From positions 10,048 through 42,346 of the forward strand of contig PMIK01000197.1 of NCBI GenBank assembly GCA_003157095.1: a DNA stretch of 32,299 bases. The letters run 5' to 3'. The DNA comes from Gemmatimonadota bacterium (GTDB lineage Bacteria > Gemmatimonadota > Gemmatimonadetes > Gemmatimonadales > JACORV01). A model generated the notes under the pieces. That model was not told the origin of the DNA. It saw nothing but the letters and a program-made list of their open reading frames with translations, and made no database searches. Numbering within the stretch: the first letter of the stretch is position 1; each line of letters begins with the position of its first letter. Positions 1 through 8,862 of this stretch are shown here, piece after piece. The position numbers and the translations under genes were made by a program.

Positions 1-40
1 AGGCTTTTGCGGCACCCGCTTTCGGGCTAAGTTGCGCCCG

Positions 41-1111
41 ATGCCGGGCCGGTCGTTCGATGCGTTGCAGCGCTCCCTCGCCAAAGGCGAGGTCCAGCCG
101 GTCTACTACTTCTTTGGCGACGAAGAGCTGCTGAAGGACGAGGCGGTGCACCGGATCATGGAGCTCGCCGTCGAGGATTCGACGCGCGACTTCAATCTGG
201 ATCGCCGCCGCGCTCCCGAACTTTCGGCCGACCAATTCCGGTCGCTGGTCGAGACACCCCCGATGCTCGCGGCGCGGCGCTGCGTGGTGCTCACCGAGGT
301 GGAGTGTCTGCAGCTGAAGCGGCCCAAGCAGCAGGCGTTGCGCGCCGCCGTGTTGGGCTATCTCGGGCGCCCATCCCCGGAGACAGTGCTGGTGCTGGTG
401 CAGTCGGCGGGAGCGAAACCGGACCCCGGGCTGGAGCGCGGCGCCACCTTGGTGGACTGCGAAGTCCTGGAGCCGGCGAGGGTCCTCAAGTGGATCCATC
501 ATCGCGCCAAGGAGAAGGAGCGCGGCCTCACGCTCGAGGACGACGCGGCGCGCCTTCTTCAAAAGGCGGTGGGCGACGATCTTCCGCAGCTGGCGGCCGA
601 GTTGACGAAGCTGGCCTCGGCCATCCAGGGCCGGGCCGTCACGGCCGCCGACGTCGGCGACCTGGTGGGAGTGCGAGAAGGTGAGACCGCCGGCGACTTC
701 ATGTCCGCGGTGACGGGACGGCGGTTCGCGGATGCTGCGGCAATGGTTCCGGGGTTGCTGGCGACCCCGGGCACGTCCGGGGTCCGGCTCCTGTCCACGC
801 TCGGCACGGTGATGATCGGGCTGGCCCTCGCCAGAGCGCACCTCGATGCCGGGGACTCGCGGGCGACTGCGAGGAGCCGCGTGCTCCAGACGCTCAAGAC
901 GGTCAGGCCGCCCGGCCTGGGGAACTGGGACGACGAGGTTGCGCGATGGGTCGAGGATGCGGCGCGCTGGACAAGCGAGGAGTTGGACCGGGGACTCGCA
1001 ACGCTGCTCAGGGCTGACGCCAGGCTCAAGAGCACGACCGTGTCCGGAGAAGAGGAGATCGTCGCGGAGGCCGTGCTGTCGCTTGGCGTGAAGGAGACCA
1101 CGGTGGCATGA
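41..1111 (+). CDS. holA: DNA polymerase III delta subunit
   Basis: This gene encodes the delta subunit of the DNA polymerase III clamp loader, the subunit that opens the beta clamp (dnaN, also in this window). The N-terminus holds the family's YYFFGDEELL stretch, which corresponds to the conserved 'GxExxLxxE' opening of the delta AAA+-like domain and lacks a Walker A, as expected. A helical C-terminal collar region follows. The length of about 356 residues is usual for HolA. I chose ATG 41; a TTG at 32 and open frame to the left edge are alternatives, and no strong Shine-Dalgarno decides. The stop overlaps the next start (ATGA at 1108-1111), so the next gene is probably translationally coupled. 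Another frame in the first 30 bases ends at TAA 28-30 and may be the tail of an upstream gene, but too little is present to say. Confidence 0.92.
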   Translation: MPGRSFDALQRSLAKGEVQPVYYFFGDEELLKDEAVHRIMELAVEDSTRDFNLDRRRAPELSADQFRSLVETPPMLAARRCVVLTEVECLQLKRPKQQALRAAVLGYLGRPSPETVLVLVQSAGAKPDPGLERGATLVDCEVLEPARVLKWIHHRAKEKERGLTLEDDAARLLQKAVGDDLPQLAAELTKLASAIQGRAVTAADVGDLVGVREGETAGDFMSAVTGRRFADAAAMVPGLLATPGTSGVRLLSTLGTVMIGLALARAHLDAGDSRATARSRVLQTLKTVRPPGLGNWDDEVARWVEDAARWTSEELDRGLATLLRADARLKSTTVSGEEEIVAEAVLSLGVKETTVA

Positions 1112-2106
1112 GGATCGGCGCACGGAGGCACGAGGGGACGGGAGCACGGGCACTCGCCGCGGCCGCGGCGCTGCTGGCCGTGGCCCTGTGCATCGGTGCA
1201 CCCGTAGCCGCCGTCGCCCAGGACAATCCCGCGCTTCGGAGCGCCGTCCAATTGGCCGCGGAGGGACACGGGGACTCGGCGCGGCGCATCGTCGCTCTCG
1301 CGCTGGGGAAGGCCAAGCCCGGAGACCCCGCCTACGTGGAGGCCCTGTACTGGCGCGGACGACTCGCCGCCTCCGGCGACAGCGCGGAGCGTGACCTCAG
1401 GCGCGTGGCGATCGAGTACTCCACTTCCCGCTGGGCCGACCAGGCGTTGCTCCAGCTGGCGCAGCTTGCCATGGCCGCGGGCAACAGCACGGGTGCGCTG
1501 CAGCTCGCGGGGCGACTGCGCAGCGACTACCCCACAAGCCCGCTGCGGGGCCGCGCGGCCCTGTGGGCGGGGCGCGCCGCGTTCGATATCGGCGACCCCG
1601 CAACCGCGTGCGCCCTGCTCGACTCCGCGCGCGCGGAATCCTCCAGCGACGTCGAGCTTCTCAATCAGATCGCGTTTTTCCGGGGCCGTTGCGGCGCCGT
1701 GGCCGGGGAGCCGCAGCCCGACACCACACACGCGGCGCCGCCACCCGCCTCCAAGGGACCCGGTGACACTGTGCGCCTGTCCGCACCCGGGCAACCGGCC
1801 ACGCCGCCGGTGGCTGCCGCCTCCGCCGTCACCAGGCCGGCGATAGCGAAGTCCACGGCCGTGGCGGCCCAGCACCGGGCTGCGCAGTTCGAGGTGCAGG
1901 TTACCGCGACCCGCATGAATCGGACGGCGCGGGCGGCGCTCGATCGGGTGACGCGCAGCGGGGAGCACGCCCGCATCGTCAAGAGCGCGGACGGATACCT
2001 GCGCGTCCGGGCCGGGCCGTATGCGACCGGGCAGCAGGCCACCGCCGCCGCGGCGCGGATCAAGATGGTGCTCGGCGGACACCCCTTCGTCGTGCCCGCT
2101 CCGTGA
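1108..2106 (+). CDS. Exported SPOR-domain protein with helical repeats
   Basis: The product has a classical signal peptide (Arg-rich start, then an Ala/Leu core, ending near AVAQD at about residue 38). A helical, TPR-like region follows at about residues 40-200. A low-complexity Pro/Ala linker leads to a C-terminal SPOR domain at about residues 256-332, recognisable from FEVQVTAT at its start and RVRAGPYATGQQA near its end. SPOR domains bind denuded glycan strands of peptidoglycan, and TPR-like repeats usually mediate protein contacts, so a periplasmic cell-wall-associated role is likely. The start overlaps the holA stop by ATGA, and mutS begins at the base where this gene ends. No specific function can be assigned. 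Confidence 0.8.
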   Translation: MRIGARRHEGTGARALAAAAALLAVALCIGAPVAAVAQDNPALRSAVQLAAEGHGDSARRIVALALGKAKPGDPAYVEALYWRGRLAASGDSAERDLRRVAIEYSTSRWADQALLQLAQLAMAAGNSTGALQLAGRLRSDYPTSPLRGRAALWAGRAAFDIGDPATACALLDSARAESSSDVELLNQIAFFRGRCGAVAGEPQPDTTHAAPPPASKGPGDTVRLSAPGQPATPPVAAASAVTRPAIAKSTAVAAQHRAAQFEVQVTATRMNRTARAALDRVTRSGEHARIVKSADGYLRVRAGPYATGQQATAAAARIKMVLGGHPFVVPAP

Positions 2107-4658
2107 TGCTCCCCGGCCTCGACGTTGCGACGCCGCTCATGCAGCAGTACCGCGAGATCAAGGCGCGGCACCGCGACGCCATTCTCATGTTCCGGATGGG
2201 CGAATTCTACGAGATGTTCGAGGACGATGCGGAGGTGGCGGCGCGCACGCTGGGCCTCACCCTCACCTCGCGCAATAACGGCGCCGCGGCCGAGATTCCG
2301 CTCGCCGGCGTGCCCGTCAAGGCGGCTTCGGTGTACATCAAGCGCCTCGTAGAGCGCGGCTTTCGCGTCGCCATCTGCGAACAGGTGGAGGATCCGAAGC
2401 TCGCCAAGGGTGTCGTGCGCCGAGAGGTAATCGAGGTCGTGACGCCGGGCGCGGTCATGTCCGACGACCTCCTCGAAGAGCGGCGCAACACCTTCCTGGT
2501 CGCGCTGGTGACGGATGGCGCGCATGCGGGCTTCGCGGCGGCGGATCTCTCGACCGGCGAGTTCGTGCTGGAGAGCGTGGTGCCCTCGGCGCTCGATGCG
2601 GCGCTGCAGCGCTACAACCCGTCGGAGGTGATCGTCCCCGAGGGCGCGGCCGCGCTCGCGCCCCCCGGAGTGCTGGTCACCCGCCGCGAGCGGTGGGAGT
2701 TCGACCCGGTGCTCGCCGCTGAAGACCTCGCCCGCCGCTACGATCTGGCGTCGCTGGACGGCCTGGGGCTCGGGGCCGAGGATGCCCTGGCGGTGGGAGC
2801 CGCTGGCGCGCTACTGCGTTACCTCGGCGACCTGCAGCCGGGCGGACTGCCCCAGCTGCGCCGCCCCGTGGCGCGTCGAGCCGAAGGGCGGCTCTACCTC
2901 GACGCCATGACGCGACGCAATCTCGAGTTGGTGGAGCCCCTGCGGCCGGGGGGAGAGGACGCCACCCTGCTGGCGGTGGTGGACCGGACGATGACGCCGA
3001 TGGGCGCGCGGCTGCTCCGGGACTGGCTGCTGGCTCCGCTCACCGATCCCGCGGCAATCGCGGCGCGCCACGAGGCCGTGGGGGCCTTGGTCTCCGACGA
3101 GCCGCGCCGCACCGCGCTGCGCGAGGCCCTGGACGGAGTGCGAGATCTCGAGCGCCTGGGCGCCAAGGCCGCGGCGCGCCGCGCTACGCCGCGCGATCTC
3201 GGCGGGATGCGCGATTCGGTGCTGCGGCTCCCGCGGCTGGCTGCCGCGATCGGCTCCCTGTACGGTCTCGACGCCGGCCTCGATCTGCTGGTGGACCTCG
3301 CGTCCGCCCTGGCCGCCGCACTGGTGGATCGGCCGCCGGCCGCCCTGGGCGACGGTGATGTCTTCCGGCCGGGTCACTCGCCCGCGCTGGACGAACTCCG
3401 CGCCCTGCGAGACGGGGGGCGCTCGTACATCGCCTCGCTCCAGTCCAGGGAGCGCGCCCGCACCGGCATCGGGTCGCTGAAGGTCGGCTACAACAAGGTC
3501 TTCGGCTACTACATCGAGATCACCCGGGCCAACAAGGACGCGGTGCCCTCCGACTACGAGCGCCGCCAGACACTGACTGGCGCCGAGCGATACGTGACGC
3601 CCGAACTCAAGGTCTACGAGGCCAAGGTGCTCGGCGCGGAGGAGGAGATCGCGCGGCTCGAAGAACGCCAGTTCGCGGAGCTGCGCGATACCGTCGGCGC
3701 GGCGATTCGCCGCGTCCAGGACACGGCCGCGCGGGTGGCGGCGGCGGACACGCTGGCGTCGCTGGCCGAGGTCGCGGCGCGCAACGGCTACACGCGCCCC
3801 GAAATCCTCGACGGCTTCGCGCTCGAGATCGAAGCGGGCCGCCATCCGGTCGTCGAGCGCGTCATGCCGCGCGAGGCCTTCATCCCCAATGACATCCGGC
3901 TCGACGCCGACCACCAGATCATGATCGTCACCGGGCCCAACATGGCGGGCAAGAGCACGGTGCTGCGGCAGGTCGCGCTGCTGGTGCTGCTGGCGCAGGC
4001 CGGCTCCTTCGTGCCCGCGCGCGCGGCCCGCATCGGCGTGGTCGATCGCCTCTTCACCCGGGTCGGCGCGAGCGACGATCTGGCGCGAGGCCAGAGCACC
4101 TTCCTCGTGGAGATGAGCGAGACGGCGTCTATTCTCCACAACGCCACCCGCCGCAGTCTCGTTCTCCTCGACGAGATCGGCCGCGGGACCTCGACCTACG
4201 ACGGTGTGGCCATCGCGTGGGCGGTCGCCGAGTATCTGCACGAGCGCGTCGGCTGCAAGGCCATCTTCGCGACGCACTACCACGAACTCACCCAGCTCGC
4301 GGACCGGTTCGCCCGCATCGTGAACTTCAACGTCGCCGTCCACGAGTCCGGGGATGACGTGATCTTCCTGCACCGGCTCCGCCCGGGTGGCGCCGACCGC
4401 TCCTACGGGATCCACGTGGGCCGCTTGGCGGGGCTTCCGGACGAGGTGCTTCTCCGGGCTGGCGCCGTCTTGCGGTCGCTGGAGGCCGGCCACCGGGTGT
4501 CCGCGGCGCCGCTCCCCGCCGATCAACTGGCGCTGTTCACGCCGGCCGAGGACCCCGTGCTCGCCGATCTCCGCGCGGTGGACGTCGATGGCCTGACACC
4601 CCGCGACGCGCTGACCCGATTGGCGGAATTGCAGCGACGGGCCCGGAAGGAGCGGTGA
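2106..4658 (+). CDS. mutS: DNA mismatch repair protein MutS
   Basis: MutS recognises mispaired bases and recruits MutL. All parts of the family are present over 850 residues, a standard MutS1 length. The mismatch-reading Phe-x-Glu motif is F34-Y35-E36 (in GEFYEMF). The connector, lever and clamp domains follow. The ATPase has Walker A GPNMAGKST at 610-618 and Walker B with D689-E690, followed by the GRGTSTYDG signature. A C-terminal helix-turn-helix dimerisation region comes next, and a short tail with the QLALF motif is present. I chose ATG 2106, which overlaps the previous stop as TGATG; a GTG at 2103 is the alternative. The gene ends in another TGATG overlap with the next one. Nothing suggests degeneration. 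Confidence 0.97.
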   Translation: MLPGLDVATPLMQQYREIKARHRDAILMFRMGEFYEMFEDDAEVAARTLGLTLTSRNNGAAAEIPLAGVPVKAASVYIKRLVERGFRVAICEQVEDPKLAKGVVRREVIEVVTPGAVMSDDLLEERRNTFLVALVTDGAHAGFAAADLSTGEFVLESVVPSALDAALQRYNPSEVIVPEGAAALAPPGVLVTRRERWEFDPVLAAEDLARRYDLASLDGLGLGAEDALAVGAAGALLRYLGDLQPGGLPQLRRPVARRAEGRLYLDAMTRRNLELVEPLRPGGEDATLLAVVDRTMTPMGARLLRDWLLAPLTDPAAIAARHEAVGALVSDEPRRTALREALDGVRDLERLGAKAAARRATPRDLGGMRDSVLRLPRLAAAIGSLYGLDAGLDLLVDLASALAAALVDRPPAALGDGDVFRPGHSPALDELRALRDGGRSYIASLQSRERARTGIGSLKVGYNKVFGYYIEITRANKDAVPSDYERRQTLTGAERYVTPELKVYEAKVLGAEEEIARLEERQFAELRDTVGAAIRRVQDTAARVAAADTLASLAEVAARNGYTRPEILDGFALEIEAGRHPVVERVMPREAFIPNDIRLDADHQIMIVTGPNMAGKSTVLRQVALLVLLAQAGSFVPARAARIGVVDRLFTRVGASDDLARGQSTFLVEMSETASILHNATRRSLVLLDEIGRGTSTYDGVAIAWAVAEYLHERVGCKAIFATHYHELTQLADRFARIVNFNVAVHESGDDVIFLHRLRPGGADRSYGIHVGRLAGLPDEVLLRAGAVLRSLEAGHRVSAAPLPADQLALFTPAEDPVLADLRAVDVDGLTPRDALTRLAELQRRARKER

Positions 4659-5110
4659 TGGATATGCCAAGGCACGGACTCGCGAACCTTCGCTCCCGCC
4701 CAAGCATCCGTGTGCTGGCCCGCCGGTGCGCCGGTGCCTTCGCGTTGACGGTTCTCGCCACCTGCCGCGGCCGGGAGCCTGCGCAGGCCGCGGCCACGAT
4801 GGAGAACGACGTTCCGGTCGCCATCAACAGCGGTTCCCCGTTCCAGTACCCGCCGGACCTCTACGACCAGAGCGTCGAGGGCCAGGTGCGGTTGCGCTTG
4901 TACGTGGACTCTGCCGGCCGCGTCCGACCCGACTCCACCCGCGTGGCGTTGTCGTCGGGGACGCCCGCCCTGGACTCCGCCGCCGTGCGCGGCGCCGCGC
5001 AGTTGCAGTTCGCCCCCGCCCACAAGAACGGACAGCCGGTTGGGACGGCCTTCTATCAGCCGGTGATCTTCCGTCGCAGCGCTGAGCCCCCGGTCCAGAC
5101 GCCCCGATGA
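4658..5110 (+). CDS. Small exported TonB C-terminal-domain protein
   Basis: This 150-residue protein has an N-terminal export signal. Its hydrophobic core ends in LATC, a possible but imperfect lipobox because Thr sits at -1. A single TonB C-terminal-like domain fills about residues 60-145 (YPPDLYDQSVEGQVRLRLYV, then a VRGAAQLQFAPA segment and QPVIFRR). Classical TonB uses this fold to contact outer-membrane receptors. This protein lacks the long Pro-rich periplasm-spanning linker, so it is probably not an ordinary energy transducer. It overlaps mutS upstream (TGATG at 4656-4660) and the next gene downstream (ATGA at 5107-5110). A lipoprotein or soluble periplasmic protein are both possible. 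Confidence 0.7.
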   Translation: MDMPRHGLANLRSRPSIRVLARRCAGAFALTVLATCRGREPAQAAATMENDVPVAINSGSPFQYPPDLYDQSVEGQVRLRLYVDSAGRVRPDSTRVALSSGTPALDSAAVRGAAQLQFAPAHKNGQPVGTAFYQPVIFRRSAEPPVQTPR

Positions 5111-6492
5111 CCTCGCGCGACGCCCCCCTCGACAGCGTGCTGGACGCCATCGGCTGGACCCCGATCATCCGCCTGGGCCGCGTCGCGCGCGGCCTGCGCA
5201 CGCCCGTGCTCGCCAAGGCCGAGCAGCTGAATCCGGGCGGTTCCGTCAAGGACCGTATCGGCCTCGCCATTATCGAGGCGGCCGAACGAAGCGGGGCCCT
5301 CAAGCCCGGCGGCGTGATCGTGGAGGGCACCAGCGGCAATACCGGCGTGGCCCTCGCGATCGCGGCGGCGATCAAGGGGTATCGCTGCATCTTCACGATC
5401 CCCGACAAGATGTCCATCGAGAAGATCCGATTGCTCCGCGCGTTCGGGGCGGAGGTGGTCGTGGTACCCACGGCCGTGCCACCCGACCACCCGGAGTACT
5501 ACATCCAGAAGGCCAAGGCGATCGTGGCCGCCACACCCGGCGCCGTCCTGGCGGACCAGCACTTCAACCCCGTCAACCCGGAAGCGCATTATCGCACGAC
5601 CGGCCCGGAGATCTGGGAGCAGACCGCCGGACGCGTGACCCATTTCGTGTGCTCGCCGGGGACGGGCGGCACCGTATCGGGGGTGGGGCGCTACCTGAAG
5701 GAGCACAACCCGCTTATCCGGGTGATCGCCCCCGACCCGGTCGGCTCGATCTACGCCGAGTATGCCGCATCTCACCACAAGGGCGAGGGGTTCCCCTACA
5801 AGGTGGAAGGCGTGGGAGGTGACAAGATCCCGACGTCCCTCCACTTCGACGTGGTGGACGAGTTCGTCACCGTCAGCGACCGCGACGCGTTCCGGATGGC
5901 GCGCCGCCTGACACGCGAGGAAGGGCTGTTCGTCGGCGGGTCCACCGGCCTGAATGTCCACGTCGCGCTCGAGTTGGCCCGGCGGCTCGACGACCCGGAA
6001 GCACTGGTCGTGACCGTGCTGTGCGACACCGGAGAGCGCTACATGTCGAAGCTGTACGACGACGCGTGGATGCGCGAGAACCAGATGCTGGACACGGAGT
6101 TGATCACCGTCGAGTCCTTGATGGCCCAGCGGCCAGCCCAAATCCCGCCGCTGGTGTCGGTCGCACCCGCGGCCAGCGTGCGGCAGGCGCTGAACCTGAT
6201 GAGCACCTACGGCATCTCCCAGGTCCCCGTCATCGCGGGAGACGACTGCGTCGGCTCGGTCACGGAGGGGCCGGTGATCGCGCGCGCGCTCGGCGACGCC
6301 AAGCTCCTCGAGCGGTCGGTCGGGGAGGTCATGCAAGCGCCATTCCCGGTCGTGGACGCGGCGCTGCCGTTCGAGCGCCTGAACACGCTGCTGTCGCATG
6401 AGACCCAAGCCGCGCTGGTCCGCAAGGAAGGCCGGCTGATCGGCCTCGTTACACGCTACGACGTGCTGCGACAGGTCGCGGGGATCCGATGA
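5107..6492 (+). CDS. cbs: Cystathionine beta-synthase-type PLP enzyme with CBS domains
   Basis: The product is a fold-type II pyridoxal-phosphate enzyme fused to a C-terminal pair of CBS domains (about residues 340-461), the architecture of cystathionine beta-synthase. This enzyme condenses homocysteine with serine to give cystathionine in transsulfuration. The PLP-binding lysine is K48 in NPGGSVKDR. The phosphate and substrate loop is GTSGNTG at about residues 77-83, a glycine-rich GTGGTVSG loop follows, and CDTGERY occupies the position of the conserved C-terminal catalytic-domain motif. In CBS-family enzymes the CBS pair is often regulatory and binds adenosyl ligands. Cysteine synthase activity cannot be excluded from sequence alone. 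The gene is coupled on both sides by ATGA overlaps. Confidence 0.88.
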   Translation: MTSRDAPLDSVLDAIGWTPIIRLGRVARGLRTPVLAKAEQLNPGGSVKDRIGLAIIEAAERSGALKPGGVIVEGTSGNTGVALAIAAAIKGYRCIFTIPDKMSIEKIRLLRAFGAEVVVVPTAVPPDHPEYYIQKAKAIVAATPGAVLADQHFNPVNPEAHYRTTGPEIWEQTAGRVTHFVCSPGTGGTVSGVGRYLKEHNPLIRVIAPDPVGSIYAEYAASHHKGEGFPYKVEGVGGDKIPTSLHFDVVDEFVTVSDRDAFRMARRLTREEGLFVGGSTGLNVHVALELARRLDDPEALVVTVLCDTGERYMSKLYDDAWMRENQMLDTELITVESLMAQRPAQIPPLVSVAPAASVRQALNLMSTYGISQVPVIAGDDCVGSVTEGPVIARALGDAKLLERSVGEVMQAPFPVVDAALPFERLNTLLSHETQAALVRKEGRLIGLVTRYDVLRQVAGIR

Positions 6493-7505
6493 AGGTCGCG
6501 GTCCTCACCGGCGGAACTTCGATGGAGCGCGACGTCGCGCTGGCCTCCGGGCTCCAGATCGCGGCGGCGCTGCGCTCGCTCGAGCACACCGTCCACATGG
6601 TGGATCTCGCGACCGGCTACGTGCCCCCCGAACACGAGGCGGCGCTCCTGCCGGGCGGCGTGGGCCGTGAGCCGCCGCCGATGGAGCGGCTCAAGGCGCT
6701 GGAGCGCGGCATGCTCTCGGCCGGACTTGGAGAGGTGCCCGCCATCCGCGAGGCCGACGTGGTCTTCATCGCCCTCCACGGCGGACAGGGCGAGGACGGA
6801 ACGGTCCAGGCGGTGCTCGACGTCATCGGGGTGCCCTATACCGGCAGCGGGTGCCTGGCTTCGGCCCTCGCGATGGACAAGGACCTTTCGAAGCGGATCG
6901 TCCGGGACAACGGCCTCGCGGTGCCGGCGTGGGTGATGGGGCCCGCCGCCGCGGACGATGTCCACCGAACCGTCGGATACCCGTGCGTCGTCAAGCCGTC
7001 GAAGCAGGGCTCGTCGGTCGGTCTCACGCTCGTCAAGCGCGGGCCGGACCTGGCGGCGGCGGTCAAGCTTGCCGAGCAGTTCGACGACGAGGTGATGATC
7101 GAGCAGTTCATCCCGGGCCCGGAGCTCACGGTGGGCATCCTCGGCGATGAGGCGCTGCCGGTCATCGAGATCCGGTCGAAGCACGAAATGTTCGACTACG
7201 AGTGCAAGTACCAGCCGGGGATGGCCGAGGAAATCTGCCCGGCGCCGATCGCCCCGGCGCTGGCGGCCAGGACGCAGGATGCGGCCAGGCGTGCGCATCG
7301 CGCGCTCAAGTTGGCGGGCTACAGCCGGATCGACTTCCGCGTGGACGAGGGCGGCGGCCTCTTCTTTCTCGAGGCCAACACGCTGCCAGGCATGACCGCC
7401 AATAGCCTGATCCCCAAGGCGGCGCGTGTGGCGGGTCTCGGTTTTCCCGCCTTCACCGAAACGGTTTGCCGGTTGGCCCTCGCACGCCGCGGAACAAAGT
7501 GGTAG
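6489..7505 (+). CDS. ddl: D-alanine--D-alanine ligase
   Basis: This ATP-grasp enzyme makes the D-Ala-D-Ala dipeptide for peptidoglycan precursors in the cytoplasm. Its N-terminal domain opens with VAVLTGGTSMERDVALASG, the Ddl substrate motif with the catalytic Glu. HGGQGEDGTVQ follows, then the ATP-binding KPSKQGSSVGL strand. FDYECKYQPG carries the Tyr typical of D-Ala-D-Ala rather than D-Ala-D-lactate ligases. The magnesium-binding FLEANTLPGMT closes the active site. The length of 338 residues is normal. The start overlaps the preceding stop as ATGA. The neighbouring mtgA in the window also acts in cell-wall synthesis but is a separate operon. Confidence 0.95.
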   Translation: MKVAVLTGGTSMERDVALASGLQIAAALRSLEHTVHMVDLATGYVPPEHEAALLPGGVGREPPPMERLKALERGMLSAGLGEVPAIREADVVFIALHGGQGEDGTVQAVLDVIGVPYTGSGCLASALAMDKDLSKRIVRDNGLAVPAWVMGPAAADDVHRTVGYPCVVKPSKQGSSVGLTLVKRGPDLAAAVKLAEQFDDEVMIEQFIPGPELTVGILGDEALPVIEIRSKHEMFDYECKYQPGMAEEICPAPIAPALAARTQDAARRAHRALKLAGYSRIDFRVDEGGGLFFLEANTLPGMTANSLIPKAARVAGLGFPAFTETVCRLALARRGTKW

Positions 7506-7532
7506 GCCGAGGGATACCTGTCGGTTGAGCGT

Positions 7533-8366
7533 ATGCGCTACGACGGTTCCCCGTTGTTCCTGACCCGCTGGGTACGGCGACTGCTGGTCGCCAACGGCAT
7601 CGTGTACCTGCTCCAGTTGACGATCTTCACGAGTCCCTGGCTCGCGGAGGTCTTCGGGTTCAGGCCCTCCGCGGTCCTGGCGCACCCCTGGAGCCTGTTG
7701 AGCTACGCGTTCCTGCACCATGACTTCCTGCACATCTTCTTCAATATGCTGGCGCTCTTCATGTTCGGGCCGATGGTCGAGGATCGGCTGGGGAGCGCGC
7801 GTTTCGCGCGGCTGTATGGGGCCTCGGCCCTGGGCGGCGCGGCCTCGAGCCTGGCGCTCGTGCCCCTGGCGGGTGACGGGGTGATCATCGGCGCCTCGGC
7901 GGCGGTCTTCGGCGTCATGCTCGGTTTCGTTCTCGAGTGGCCGGACGCGCCGATCTTCGTCTTTCCGCTGCCCTTCCCCGTGAAGGCCAAGTGGCTGATT
8001 CTGTTCTTCGCCGCGGTGAACGTCTTGCCGCTCGCGCTCCAGGTGCAGGATGGGGTCGCGCATCTGGCGCACCTGGGCGGCTTCGGGGCGGCGTTCCTGT
8101 ACCTGCGCGGGGGCGCCCTGCTGCGCGGCGTGCGGCGCAGGACCCCGCCCGCCCCCGACGCGGCCGTGCTCGTGCATCCATCGGCCGTCCAGACCAGTGG
8201 CCAGGCTGGGCCGTTCGGGGCGAGCCGTCCGGACGCCGACGCCAAGGCACTCGAGGAGGTGGATCGGGTCCTCGACAAGATCTCCGCCGACGGCCTCTCC
8301 AGCCTCACGACCGAAGAGCGGCGCTTCCTCGACGAGATGAGCAAGCGGTTCAAGCAAGAGCCGTGA
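7533..8366 (+). CDS. Rhomboid-family intramembrane serine protease
   Basis: The protein is a six-helix rhomboid with the catalytic dyad visible: Ser122 within GASAAVFG and His180 within HLAHLGG. The supporting HHDFLHIFFN segment carries His67 and Asn71. The residue after the catalytic Ser is Ala, where most rhomboids have Gly, a mild departure from the GxSG motif. The C-terminal cytoplasmic tail (about residues 205-277) ends in a conserved-looking helical hairpin, VDRVLDKISADGLSSLTTEE, which I recognise as a tail found on many bacterial rhomboids. The gene lies 27 bp after ddl, and the next gene begins one base after its stop. Its natural substrate cannot be inferred. Confidence 0.88.
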   Translation: MRYDGSPLFLTRWVRRLLVANGIVYLLQLTIFTSPWLAEVFGFRPSAVLAHPWSLLSYAFLHHDFLHIFFNMLALFMFGPMVEDRLGSARFARLYGASALGGAASSLALVPLAGDGVIIGASAAVFGVMLGFVLEWPDAPIFVFPLPFPVKAKWLILFFAAVNVLPLALQVQDGVAHLAHLGGFGAAFLYLRGGALLRGVRRRTPPAPDAAVLVHPSAVQTSGQAGPFGASRPDADAKALEEVDRVLDKISADGLSSLTTEERRFLDEMSKRFKQEP

Positions 8367-8367
8367 A

Positions 8368-8862
8368 GTGATCCGCGCGGCTCGAGGCGATATCACCACG
8401 TATGCCGGCGGCGCCATCGTCAACGCGGCCAATAACCATCTCGTCCTCGGCGCCGGCGTCGCCGGTGCCATCGCTCGGCGCGGCGGCGCGGCGATCCAGG
8501 CCGAGTGTGACCGTCACGGCCCGATCCGGGTCGGTGAAGCGGCGCTGACCGGCGCCGGCGATCTTCCCTGCCGCTACGTCATCCACGCCGCCGCGATGGG
8601 CGACGAGCCCGTCAGCGAGCACAGCATCCGCGACGCGACACGCGCCAGCCTGCGCCTGGCCGCGGCTCACGGGATCACGGACGTGGCGTTTCCGATCCTC
8701 GGCAGCGGGGTCGGCGGCTTTTCCTTCCGCCGTGCCGTGGAAATCATGGTCGCGGCCGCGCGCGAGACGGAACCGGGCCGGGACGCCATGGAGGTGGTGC
8801 TCTATGGCTACACCACCGAAGACGCGGCCGTCATCAACGAGGTGCTGGCACGCTCGCCCTAG
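8368..8862 (+). CDS. Macro-domain ADP-ribose-binding protein
   Basis: This 164-residue protein is a stand-alone macro domain. It shows the family's ordered motifs: RGDIT, then VNAANNHLVLGAGVAGAI for the first ADP-ribose loop, an IQAEC segment, LPCRYVIHAA, and FPILGSGVGGF for the second phosphate loop. Macro domains bind or hydrolyse ADP-ribose, O-acetyl-ADP-ribose or ADP-ribosylated substrates. The Asn of VNAANN and the GAGVAGAI loop are intact, so binding and possibly de-ADP-ribosylation activity are expected. I chose GTG 8368, one base after the rhomboid stop, which makes the RGDIT strand N-terminal as usual. No ADP-ribosyltransferase gene is visible nearby, so the partner reaction is unknown. 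Confidence 0.85.
   Translation: MIRAARGDITTYAGGAIVNAANNHLVLGAGVAGAIARRGGAAIQAECDRHGPIRVGEAALTGAGDLPCRYVIHAAAMGDEPVSEHSIRDATRASLRLAAAHGITDVAFPILGSGVGGFSFRRAVEIMVAAARETEPGRDAMEVVLYGYTTEDAAVINEVLARSP

Noticed and set aside
2811-4703. 630-residue minus-strand frame over mutS
   Set aside because: It is the shadow of an intact MutS and has low-complexity Arg/His/Gly content with no recognisable domain.
6456-8471. 671-residue open frame on the minus strand across ddl and the rhomboid gene
   Set aside because: It is fully antisense to two clear enzymes, its composition is that of complementary GC-rich codons, and it shows no motif.
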